44,947 nucleotides of DNA, from contig JAHHIB010000073.1 in the NCBI GenBank assembly GCA_019359075.1, positions 1 through 44,947 of the forward strand, given 5' to 3'. A model generated the notes under the pieces. The model was not told where the DNA came from, ran no database searches, and was given only the letters and a program-made list of their open reading frames with translations. Both the position numbers and the translations under genes were made by a program. Below, piece by piece: positions 34,073-42,205 of the stretch (within the stretch, counting starts at the first letter, position 1; each line of letters begins with the position of its first letter). This DNA comes from Kalymmatonema hyalinum WJT4-NPBG1. GTDB taxonomy: Bacteria > Cyanobacteriota > Cyanobacteriia > Cyanobacteriales > Nostocaceae.

Positions 34073-36445
34073 CTATACTAGCTTCCTTAATGTATCTAAA
34101 AACTCTCCTTGCTCGAACTCGCCTTTCGTGATGTAAGCGTTTGCTCCCACCTGTGTACCTTGGCGCTTGTCCTCTTCCGATGCCATAGTTGTCACCAAAA
34201 TGACGGGCAATTCCTTGTATTCTGGTAATTCCCGAATTTTAGCAGTCAATTGCAGCCCATTCACATTTGGCATTTGGATGTCCGAGATCACAGCATCGAA
34301 TTGGCTTTCCCTGAGTTTGTTGAAGCCGTCTTGACCGTCTACAGCAGCAGTGACTTCGTAACCAGCACTTTCCAAAATCCGCCTCATTTGGGTACGAATG
34401 GGAATGGAATCTTCAACCAGAAGAATCTTCTGTTTGATTTGTGCTTTTTCGCTTAACTCCTTAACTGTAATAGAAACAACTGTCTTCTTGGCTGACTTGA
34501 ACAAATCTGGAGGATTGAGCACCATGCAAACTTCTCCAGTCCCGAGAATTGTGGCACCGGATATATTGCAAACTCTCTTGAGCAAATGACTCTGTGGCTT
34601 CAAGACAATGTCCTGTAGCTCGAAGACAGTGTCTACCAGCAGTCCCAAACGCTCGGAACCAAGCCGCAGAATAACGCAGGGAATAGTTTTGATGCCAACG
34701 TTCAAAATTTGGGTTGATGCAGGCACTTTGACAGGTAAGCCTAATAAATCTGCAAGCCAAGCAACCGAGACAGGCTGCCCTTGGAATGGGAACGTTTGGC
34801 TCCCTTCCACAGCAAAGATTTCCTGAGGAGAAACCAACAGCATCGTTTCCACAAATTCTACAGGGATGGCATAGGAATTTTGGTTGACCTGCACAATCAA
34901 GACATGGGTCGTTGCGAATATGCTACTGAGGGTGATGCGAAATAAACATCCCTTGCCTGGAGTAAATTCTACTTGGATGGTTCCTTTGAGTCGTTCGACG
35001 TTGGCACGCACGACATCCAAACCGACGCCTCTGCCGGAAATCTCAGTGACTGCTGTGCGGGTGGAGAAACCAGGCGCAAATATCAATGCCTGAATCTCCG
35101 CCGTTGACATCGCTGCCAGTTCTGCTTGAGAGCGAATGCCACGGCGCATCGCTGCCAGTTTAATGGCTTCGATATCCAAACCGCGCCCATCATCTGAAAC
35201 TTCAATACTCACGGTGTTGCCAGTTTGGTACACCCTCAAGTGAATTGTTGCCGTAGGGGGCTTGCCAAATTTTAAACGCTCTTGGGGTGTTTCGATGCCA
35301 TGATCTATGGCATTGCGAAGGATGTGCATCAGCGGGTCTTTCATCTCTTCAATAATCCGCTTGTCTACACTAGTCTGTTCACCTTCGATGTGAAGATCCA
35401 CTTCTTTGCCTTGCTGCTTAGCCAAATCTCGTACGGTGCGGGGAAACAGATGAAAAATTGTGGATAATGGCAGTAGTCGCAGAGAGGTGACTCCCGACTG
35501 AAGTTCATTGGATATGATTTCGAGTCTGGCAGTATAGTCAAATGCTTTCTTCTGGAGTCGATTGAGGTACTCTCCCAGTTGCTTGAGGCGGTTTTCTATT
35601 GAGGTAGAGAAATTTTGCACCTGTTGGAGTTGACTACCCTGCCCGCGTCGCTGTAGATCTTGATATGCCTGACGGATCATAAAGGCTTGTCGGCTCAACT
35701 CTTCCCACAGGGTGGTCATTTCGTCAATTTCAACAAGTTGGTCTGCAATCTGACCTTTAGTAACCACCAGTTCACCCACTTGTGTCAACAGCTTATCGAG
35801 CCTCTGGGATTCAACGCGGATAGTGTCAATTTGGTAGTCACTTTCAGCCGCAAAAGTGTCTGCGGTTGGTACCGTGGATTCACTAGCCTGGGCTGCATCA
35901 TTGAAGACCGTGGGCGGTTCTGCTGGAGGCAAGGCAGAGGAATTCTCCTCTGATTCGGCATCATCGAAGAGCAACGACTGTGCAAAGGGCAGGGTAGAGG
36001 AATCTTCCTCTGATTCAGCCATGTTTTCTGGCACGGTTTCTGGAATTTCCGACCATGCATCACTAGACTCACCTCTCATCAGTTGAGCTAGGACATGGAA
36101 GACGCTGACTCCTGCTGATTGTCCGGTAACGGCTTCATGGGCAATTTTACGAATAGCATCCAGTCCTTGAGAAAGGCAGTCGTAGAGTTGGGAAGTGAAA
36201 ACTCGCTCACCCTGCTTAACGGATCCCAGAATTTCTTCGATTTGGTGGGTGAGGGTTTCCACATCTTTGACCCCCAACATCCGGGAATCACCTTTGAGGG
36301 AGTGCGTTTCTCGCAGTAATCCTTCCAGTTTGGCCTTGTCTTGGGGATTTTTTTCTAGATGCAGCAACCCTGCTTCGATTTTCTGTATGCGTTCTGCACT
36401 GGCTGTTTTGTAAAGCGATCGCAGTTCTTCGTCTTCTATCATCAT
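34073..36445 (-). CDS. cheA: Hybrid histidine kinase CheA (Hpt-kinase-CheW-receiver)
   Basis: A 790-residue CheA-type kinase. An Hpt domain at the N-terminus has H48 in RETHSLKGDSRMLG. An acidic Ser/Pro/Glu linker follows (about 120-205) with near-repeats of SEEDSSTLPFAQ and SEENSSALPPAE. The P3 dimerisation helices start at IDTIRVESQRLDKLLTQVGE, the ATPase has NAIDHGIETP, DDGRGLD and GRGVGLDVVR, a CheW-like domain follows, and the last 125 residues are a receiver (ILLVEDSIPIRTQMRRIL, AVISDIQMPNVNG). It autophosphorylates in the receptor array and feeds CheY-type outputs. It sits fourth in a five-gene operon. Confidence 0.96.
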   Translation of the reverse strand: MMIEDEELRSLYKTASAERIQKIEAGLLHLEKNPQDKAKLEGLLRETHSLKGDSRMLGVKDVETLTHQIEEILGSVKQGERVFTSQLYDCLSQGLDAIRKIAHEAVTGQSAGVSVFHVLAQLMRGESSDAWSEIPETVPENMAESEEDSSTLPFAQSLLFDDAESEENSSALPPAEPPTVFNDAAQASESTVPTADTFAAESDYQIDTIRVESQRLDKLLTQVGELVVTKGQIADQLVEIDEMTTLWEELSRQAFMIRQAYQDLQRRGQGSQLQQVQNFSTSIENRLKQLGEYLNRLQKKAFDYTARLEIISNELQSGVTSLRLLPLSTIFHLFPRTVRDLAKQQGKEVDLHIEGEQTSVDKRIIEEMKDPLMHILRNAIDHGIETPQERLKFGKPPTATIHLRVYQTGNTVSIEVSDDGRGLDIEAIKLAAMRRGIRSQAELAAMSTAEIQALIFAPGFSTRTAVTEISGRGVGLDVVRANVERLKGTIQVEFTPGKGCLFRITLSSIFATTHVLIVQVNQNSYAIPVEFVETMLLVSPQEIFAVEGSQTFPFQGQPVSVAWLADLLGLPVKVPASTQILNVGIKTIPCVILRLGSERLGLLVDTVFELQDIVLKPQSHLLKRVCNISGATILGTGEVCMVLNPPDLFKSAKKTVVSITVKELSEKAQIKQKILLVEDSIPIRTQMRRILESAGYEVTAAVDGQDGFNKLRESQFDAVISDIQMPNVNGLQLTAKIRELPEYKELPVILVTTMASEEDKRQGTQVGANAYITKGEFEQGEFLDTLRKLV

Positions 36446-36486
36446 GGCTTTAAAGCTGTTTTGATGAATGATTTTGTTTTGTTTTG

Positions 36487-37965
36487 TTACAGCATAGCCT
36501 GAAGATTCTGAGCTGCTTCACTGAGGTCTTCGGTAGCTTCTTTCACCTGGGAGATGCCAATGGCTGTTTCTTTTGCCTCTAAGTTGATGGCATTCATGGC
36601 TGCGACAACTCTTTGCACGGCAACAGCCTGCTGTTTAGCTGTCATGGCAATCTCTTGGTTGTTAAGGAACACCATGTTAACAGCATCGGCGATATTTATG
36701 AACACATCACCTGTTTCTTCAGCTAACCTGATTCCTTGCGTCGCTTTCTTGGTGCCTTCATCAGTCACCATGATAGTGGAGTTAATTGCTGCTTGCACTT
36801 CGTTCACCAAAATATGAATTCGGTCAGCTGATTTCCTGCTTTGATCAGCCAGTTTACGAATTTCGCCAGCCACGACGGCAAAGCCTTTGCCTTGCTCACC
36901 CGCACGCGCTGCTTCTACGCCTGCGTTGAGAGCCAGCATATTTGTTTGGGTCGCCAAATCTGCGACGATGTCAGAAACTGTGGTGATTTGTCCAGTTTGC
37001 TCAGAAAGACGAACAATTTGGTTGGCGATCGCAATCACCTGGTCTTTTAGTTCCGAAATACCGTCCATCGCCACACCCACTGTTTTCGTTCCTGACTCAG
37101 CCAGATCTAAGGCTTTCTGCGCCCCAGAGGCAGAGATTTCGGCTTTTTGGGCGGATTGGAGCGAATAAGTTCCCACTTCCTCAATGGTAACGGTGGTTTC
37201 ATTCATTGAGGCTGACTGCTGCAAGATGGTGTGTTCCTGCTCGTTGACTGTGCTAGTAATGTCTTTTGTCGAAGATGCAACCGCATTAGAGGCGTCTTGG
37301 ATTGTCTTAGCAATACTGGAGGAGAGGGCATAAGAAATGACTAGGGAGATAGAGGCAGCTAGCAATGTACCCAACCCGGCAATAACTTGTATAAGGATAC
37401 TTGCCTGTTGGACTTCGTTAATCGATGCTTCACCCAATCTGTCTTGCTCCTGTTCAAACTCTTGCTGCAAGTTTTCAAACTCTAGAACTAAGTTTTTCTT
37501 TGCGAGCGATTCAAATCTTGTGATTGCCTGAGCTCTATTACCTGCCTCTATCAAACTTATAAGCTCTCGATTAGATGCCTCGATTTGCTGCGTGATTTGA
37601 CGGAGTTTTGTCAACCGTTCTTTCTGCTGTGGGGTGGTAGTAAGCTTTTCAGTTTCTGCAAAGGATTTCTTATAATTAGATACTTCTCGCTCATAAGATT
37701 CTTTGAAACTTGCTCTATTACCTTTTTGAGTAATTTGTTCGTCACTCAGTACAAAGAAAGTCTGCGCTGCCCGTTCCCCTCGTTCTACACCAAGTAGTAT
37801 CTGGTGTGATGCGTCAGTAGCTTCCTTAGATTTTCCCTCTTCCTTGTAAGCTCCATCTATTCTTCTAGAATTTCCAAAAGCCAGACCGCTAATGACTATC
37901 AATAAGAACAGCGGGAATGAATATCCCAATAAAATTCGACCTCTTAACTTTAATTTTCCCAACAT
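36487..37965 (-). CDS. Methyl-accepting chemotaxis protein
   Basis: A 492-residue receptor. Membrane helix 1 is at about 13-30 and helix 2 at about 190-212; between them lies an all-helical four-helix-bundle-like sensor (GVERGERAAQTFFVLSDEQ, TKLRQITQQIEASNRELISL). The signalling domain has the hairpin tip DLATQTNMLALNAGVEAARA and GEQGKGFAVVAGEIRKLADQ. No clear HAMP domain with its conserved proline lies between helix 2 and the coiled coil, so signal transfer must use a shorter linker. The stimulus is unknown. It lies between the cheW-like and cheA genes, with short gaps, in the operon. Confidence 0.93.
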   Translation of the reverse strand: MLGKLKLRGRILLGYSFPLFLLIVISGLAFGNSRRIDGAYKEEGKSKEATDASHQILLGVERGERAAQTFFVLSDEQITQKGNRASFKESYEREVSNYKKSFAETEKLTTTPQQKERLTKLRQITQQIEASNRELISLIEAGNRAQAITRFESLAKKNLVLEFENLQQEFEQEQDRLGEASINEVQQASILIQVIAGLGTLLAASISLVISYALSSSIAKTIQDASNAVASSTKDITSTVNEQEHTILQQSASMNETTVTIEEVGTYSLQSAQKAEISASGAQKALDLAESGTKTVGVAMDGISELKDQVIAIANQIVRLSEQTGQITTVSDIVADLATQTNMLALNAGVEAARAGEQGKGFAVVAGEIRKLADQSRKSADRIHILVNEVQAAINSTIMVTDEGTKKATQGIRLAEETGDVFINIADAVNMVFLNNQEIAMTAKQQAVAVQRVVAAMNAINLEAKETAIGISQVKEATEDLSEAAQNLQAML

Positions 37966-38058
37966 ATGTTCATATCCTTATGGGTGATATCTATCTATAA
38001 ATTGATTCACAATTGAATCAACATTTTGAGTTATACTTAATACGAATTGTCGGAAACA

Positions 38059-39156
38059 CTAAATTTGTTCATTCACTACCAGTCCTCCTTGGGTCAGAAT
38101 TTTAGGTAAGTCTAGGACAATCAGCATTTTTTCCTCAAAGAAAGCTATTCCTTGAAGGTACTGTGCATCGCCCGTGAGTTTTATTGTGGGCAAAGGTTTG
38201 ATTTCAGCAGGGTTGAGATTAACCACCTCCAAAACTTTATCGACAGGCAATCCGGCAACAATATCATCAACTTGAACCACCACTGCTTTAGAACCAACTC
38301 TAATTGGGGTGATTGGCAGATTCAAAACATTCCGAATATCAACTAAGGTGACAATTTCTCCACGCAAATTCATATTGCCAACAATATGGTTTGGGCAGCA
38401 GGGAATTGGTGTCAAATTGTCAATATCAGTGAATTCCCGCACCAGTTCTAAGTCTAGCCCATAGTACTCGTTACCAATGCCAATCACTGCTAAAGGCATC
38501 AGCTTGTTTGTCACCTCTAAGTCTTCTAATGATTGCCTGAGATCAACAGCCCGCTGTCGGAAAATAGCTCTTTCTTCAGGAGTCGCATGGGGACAAAATA
38601 AGTCGTAGAAGTTTGGTGTTTGGAATTGCTCAATCTGTTGGTATTCGTGATAATTTTGTTGTTCGTCATCACCTGTTATCATCTCCAACTGGCTTTGTGC
38701 ATCCCAAATCAAGGTGACTAAAATATCTGGTTGACGAACTAATTTCTTGGAATCAAGCAAAAAAAATGTTTCTGAATCTATATTGGCGATACCAGCAAGG
38801 AATGTCGTGTTGATATCACAGAGGAATCCATCAGAAGGCGCTGTTTCAATAACTTCATCATCTAGTTCTAACATTTCGTTTACCTCGTGAACTAGTATGC
38901 CAATTTGCAAGCCCTCCCACCCTAAAATAATGATGTAGTCGCTAAGATGGCAAACTTTCGGCGGATATCCTTGAAGCCAATCAAGATGTATCACTGGCAC
39001 AATTTGCGTCCGCAAATTGAGGATGCCGATAATATCGGTACTTGCTTCAACAATGGGTATCAGTTCCGGAAGCGGGAAAATTTCTTGAACCAGTGCTGCT
39101 TCGATTCCATAGTGCAAATCATGTATACGAAATATGAGGTATTTTTTGTTCTCCAT
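38059..39156 (-). CDS. cheW: Double CheW-domain coupling protein
   Basis: A 365-residue protein with two CheW-like SH3-type domains. Domain 1 (about 1-150) has YLIFRIHDLHYGIEAALVQE, DIIGILNLRTQIVPVIHLDW; domain 2 (about 205-355) has LMPLAVIGIGNEYYGLDLEL, HIVGNMNLRGEIVTLVDIRN and DDIVAGLPVDKVLEVV. An acidic Gln/Glu-rich linker joins them. CheW couples receptors to CheA, so a double form could bridge two array contacts. Single CheW proteins are about 150-180 residues, so this is a fusion or tandem duplication. It precedes the receptor gene in the operon. Confidence 0.92.
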   Translation of the reverse strand: MENKKYLIFRIHDLHYGIEAALVQEIFPLPELIPIVEASTDIIGILNLRTQIVPVIHLDWLQGYPPKVCHLSDYIIILGWEGLQIGILVHEVNEMLELDDEVIETAPSDGFLCDINTTFLAGIANIDSETFFLLDSKKLVRQPDILVTLIWDAQSQLEMITGDDEQQNYHEYQQIEQFQTPNFYDLFCPHATPEERAIFRQRAVDLRQSLEDLEVTNKLMPLAVIGIGNEYYGLDLELVREFTDIDNLTPIPCCPNHIVGNMNLRGEIVTLVDIRNVLNLPITPIRVGSKAVVVQVDDIVAGLPVDKVLEVVNLNPAEIKPLPTIKLTGDAQYLQGIAFFEEKMLIVLDLPKILTQGGLVVNEQI

Positions 39157-39290
39157 TGCAGTTTTCTACTCTTTATGTTGACTGTTAACAATGAACTGTC
39201 AATGGTCAGACGACACTGATTTTAATACAATTTGATATAATAAAAGGATAGGTAAAAATATAAAAAAACTGAAAATTTGGCAAAAATGTG

Positions 39291-40469
39291 TTAGCGAAAG
39301 TTATATTTGTAAGAGACAGCTTTTAAACTTTCTCCTCTTTCGCCCACAAATTTTTCCACCATTTCAACTAAATGGTGAGGTTCAAATGGCTTGGTTAAAT
39401 AATGAGTTGTTCCAGCAATTTGACCTCGAAGTTTATCAGAGAATTTATCTCGTGCCGTGACCATAATAATGGGTAATTTTTTGAATTTTGCAATACTGCG
39501 TACAGTACGGCAGAATTCTAAACCGTCAACATCTGGCATGGTGACATCTAACAGCAACAGTGCAATAGGATTGGTATTCATCAAACTCAGCGCTTGCAAA
39601 GCGTTATCTGAAAAAAGAACTTGATAGCGTTCTCCCAAAGCCCGCTTGATTAAAATCTGCACCACAGGGCTGTCATCAACACTCAGAATAACTGGACGTT
39701 GCTCTTCAACATGAGAAACTGTTTGAACGACAGGTGTATGCTGCCCAAAAGTTATCGAGCTTGATGCTACCCACTCCATATAGCTTCGTGCTATATCTAG
39801 AGGGTCTTGGTCTAATTGTTCGGCGATGTCTATGAGCGATCGCCTACCATCCACCCACTTGTGTAAATGCTGCTGGGCAATGTTTGTTTTTACTGTTCGC
39901 CAGCCTGGTAACAGTTGAGGAACCGCCTCCATGCTGGGAACAACAGAAGCAAGTGCAGTCCATTCGTGCTGGCGATGAGCAACATCTTGAATGAGTTTCT
40001 TCCATTCCAAACCGTGAGCATCTTTTCCATAACTTAAATCAATCTCAACTGTGGGATCTAACTCTAATTTTCCTGGATAAGGCAATGTTTGTTCTAACAC
40101 TTGCACAAATTGAGTATGGATACAGGTTTCAATTTCTTCCCACTTAAAGACTCGTATCCGCACGATTTGCTCTAAAAGTTCTCGAAAAGATGATGGATTT
40201 TGTAATTTTTGCGCTGCATATTTAACAGCAACGTCAGCCCAGTCATGACTTAACTTAATCCCAATTCTTCTAGCAAGTTCTTGATTATTAAGTATTTTTG
40301 ACCCGCCGTAAACAATCTTACCGTTGTTCAAAAAGACAACACGCAATCTTGGCTTTTGCTCAGAATTTACAATTGCATTGATGCAAACAGATCCACTAGC
40401 ACCTTTACTTTGTAGATCCTCTAGTAAATCACTGAGTTGTCCAGCTTGATAGTGTAATGATTTCAACAT
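39291..40469 (-). CDS. PatA-like response regulator (PATAN plus receiver)
   Basis: A 392-residue regulator of the PatA/PixG type. Residues about 1-235 are the PATAN (DUF4388-related) region, with SVCINAIVNSEQKPRLRVVF and NNGKIVYGG near the start and a winged-helix-like end (LHKWVDGRRSLIDIAEQLDQ). Residues about 255-380 are a receiver, phosphoacceptor D308 in LLLLDVTMPDVDGLEF, with the conserved Thr and Lys in IIMVTA and YLTKPFEP. In cyanobacteria such proteins head chemotaxis-like operons for pilus-based motility, phototaxis or hormogonium development. It is the first gene of this operon, so it is the likely output regulator; no separate small CheY gene is present. Confidence 0.92.
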   Translation of the reverse strand: MLKSLHYQAGQLSDLLEDLQSKGASGSVCINAIVNSEQKPRLRVVFLNNGKIVYGGSKILNNQELARRIGIKLSHDWADVAVKYAAQKLQNPSSFRELLEQIVRIRVFKWEEIETCIHTQFVQVLEQTLPYPGKLELDPTVEIDLSYGKDAHGLEWKKLIQDVAHRQHEWTALASVVPSMEAVPQLLPGWRTVKTNIAQQHLHKWVDGRRSLIDIAEQLDQDPLDIARSYMEWVASSSITFGQHTPVVQTVSHVEEQRPVILSVDDSPVVQILIKRALGERYQVLFSDNALQALSLMNTNPIALLLLDVTMPDVDGLEFCRTVRSIAKFKKLPIIMVTARDKFSDKLRGQIAGTTHYLTKPFEPHHLVEMVEKFVGERGESLKAVSYKYNFR

Positions 40470-41507
40470 CCTAAATTAAAGAATTTGCTATACATTTAGA
40501 GGTATATGTAGCGGATAAATCATATTTTGTTATTACCCACACTCAAGATGCAGACAAGCCATATGAATTTTGCTTTTCCGTCTTAAAAAAGAAAACCTGT
40601 CTATTCAAAATTCTGCCCTTGTCATCCCTCGCTTAATTCAAAAATCACGCATTATAAATTCAAAATTTTTTTGAACTTTGAATGAGCGAATGAGCGAATT
40701 TGAGCGCTGCGAGTGTCACCTACTTTGCCTCAAAGGGTAGGTTTACTAAATTCACCCCAATATATCTAGCTAAAACAAACACTGAGTTGCTATTCTATTC
40801 CCTATCCATAAATGACCTAAAATGACCTAACTTAACTGGATCTATCCTCGCTCACACTAAAAGTATGCGCTTAGTGAATGATGAAATTTACACTACAGAT
40901 TTAGGGCAGTCAGTGTAAGCACCACAGCCCTTCAATAAAGTAGGTATTCAAGAAGAATGAATCTTCACCTCTGGAAAATCCGGTAGATACCCCATAACCT
41001 CATTGCGACCGATAGCAAAAATGAGACACACCCAATCACGGTTCTATCAAGAGGTTTTTCTCGTTGCGATCGCTTTCTTACGTATATACGTATATACGTA
41101 TTTTAGTAAAAAGCGACGACCAAGTACGGTCACGTACTCAGGTTGAGTTGCATAACCAAAGTTACCAAACAAGAAACTAAAAATCAAGTAGAATCTATGA
41201 AGGCTTTAAGAAAAGTTGTTTAATTGGGATCAAAGTTTGATTAAGGCTTTGAAATGAAGGATGTACGGGGTTAGCTCTTATACTGCCTTTGTACCTGTGA
41301 TAGTTGCTGTATGTAAAAATTCCAAGAATTAAGATTTATAGGCGCATTATTGAATTGATTATTATTGATTTTTATTTCATTCTTTCTCTTAAATGTTTAG
41401 AGATACTTAAGGCTTAGTGTGAGCAGGAAAACAGAACGCAGTCAGAAGTCTTAAGAGAGTACATTCGCAGTCTCAAGAAGAAGGTTAAACGTGACAACAA
41501 AGATTAA
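40470..41507. other. 1-kb gene-free region between the divergent chemotaxis operon and the 41598 gene
   Basis: No supported gene. Visible items: a tandem AATGACCTAA/AATGACCTAA at about 40808-40828; a dispersed AT-rich repeat; a 22-bp palindrome of TACGTATA units at 41079-41100 next to an HIP1 site. Promoters for the operon on the left and the gene on the right must lie here. Confidence 0.5.
41079..41100. repeat. 22-bp palindrome built of TACGTATA units
   Basis: TACGTATA repeated twice plus TACGTA forms a perfect 22-bp palindrome. It could be a protein-binding site or simply alternating purine-pyrimidine repeat DNA. Confidence 0.6.
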
Positions 41508-41514
41508 TTGGGAA

Positions 41515-41591
41515 CCTCCGGACCTCCGGTTACACCGTACTACCCCCTACGACCAAACCCGAAACGGGTTATGGTCGCAGTACCCCGGAGG
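41515..41591 (+). promoter_or_regulatory. 5' leader able to hide the Shine-Dalgarno
   Basis: CCTCCGG occurs twice (41515-41521 and 41523-41529) and is the exact complement of CCGGAGG at 41585-41591, which contains the Shine-Dalgarno of the next gene. Between them a stable hairpin, CGACC, A, AACCCG, AAA, CGGGTT, AT, GGTCG, brings the arms together. With two alternative CCTCCGG arms, the leader looks like a translational switch. Function is inferred. Confidence 0.6.
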
Positions 41592-41597
41592 TTTCTG

Positions 41598-42134
41598 ATG
41601 GCTTCCTTAAACACAAACCTCTACCTGTTTGTAGAAAACCTCGTCTTTTTCATACTTGCTACATCTTTTCTGATAGTTGTCGGCTGGGCGTGGAGAAACT
41701 CGAAACCCTTCAGCCTTCCTCAACCACTGCCTGGGTGGTTTAAAATTTGGTTCGGTACAGTGCAGGTGCTGGGACTGATCGTACCTCTGGTGATGCTTGT
41801 CTGGGGTGTATGGTGGCGTGATACTCGCCTATTCACTGTGTTTGTTCCCTACTTGGTGATGCTGGGGTTGCAAATCCTATCTGAGATTTTAACACTGAGG
41901 CAATTTCAGACAGTTGTGTGGGTGATGGTTCCTTATTTATACTTACCTTATCGCTTTTGGCAGCTTTATGAAGCGTGGAAGTTCCTAAGTTTTGAAACCG
42001 ATTTGGCATGGGTAAGAAATTTATTGCTGCTAGAAATCGTCTTGTGGATTGGGAACTATGTCTTAGATGTAACGCAGTTACCAAGGCTACTGCGCTGGGA
42101 AGTTAAAGAAGATTCCGACATTAGTATCAGTTGA
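41598..42134 (+). CDS. Multi-helix membrane protein, cyanobacterial, unknown function
   Basis: A 178-residue integral membrane protein with about five hydrophobic segments: LVFFILATSFLIVVGWAW, TVQVLGLIVPLVMLVWGVWW, LFTVFVPYLVMLGLQILSEI, a segment ending VPYLYLPYRFWQLYEAWKFL, and LLLLEIVLWIGNYVLDV. It is Trp-rich at the helix ends. No family name is certain. The ATG is chosen because GGAGG lies 6 nt before it; the longer frame would start inside the structured leader. The ABC exporter follows after a 67-bp gap on the same strand, so the two may be cotranscribed. Confidence 0.8.
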   Translation: MASLNTNLYLFVENLVFFILATSFLIVVGWAWRNSKPFSLPQPLPGWFKIWFGTVQVLGLIVPLVMLVWGVWWRDTRLFTVFVPYLVMLGLQILSEILTLRQFQTVVWVMVPYLYLPYRFWQLYEAWKFLSFETDLAWVRNLLLLEIVLWIGNYVLDVTQLPRLLRWEVKEDSDISIS

Positions 42135-42187
42135 ATGTTCAGAAACTAGAGAAAAGCTGATAGCGTCAAACAAAGGAGAGTATTTTT

Positions 42188-42205
42188 GTGGACGTTGTAG
42201 CTTGA
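42188..42205 (+). other. Five-codon upstream ORF overlapping the exporter start
   Basis: GTG at 42188, 7 nt after AGGAGAG, opens the frame MDVVA and stops at TGA 42203-42205. That stop overlaps the TTG start of the exporter (TTGA). Either translation re-initiates at TTG by coupling, or one T was lost from GCTTTGAAA and the GTG was the original start. Confidence 0.5.
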
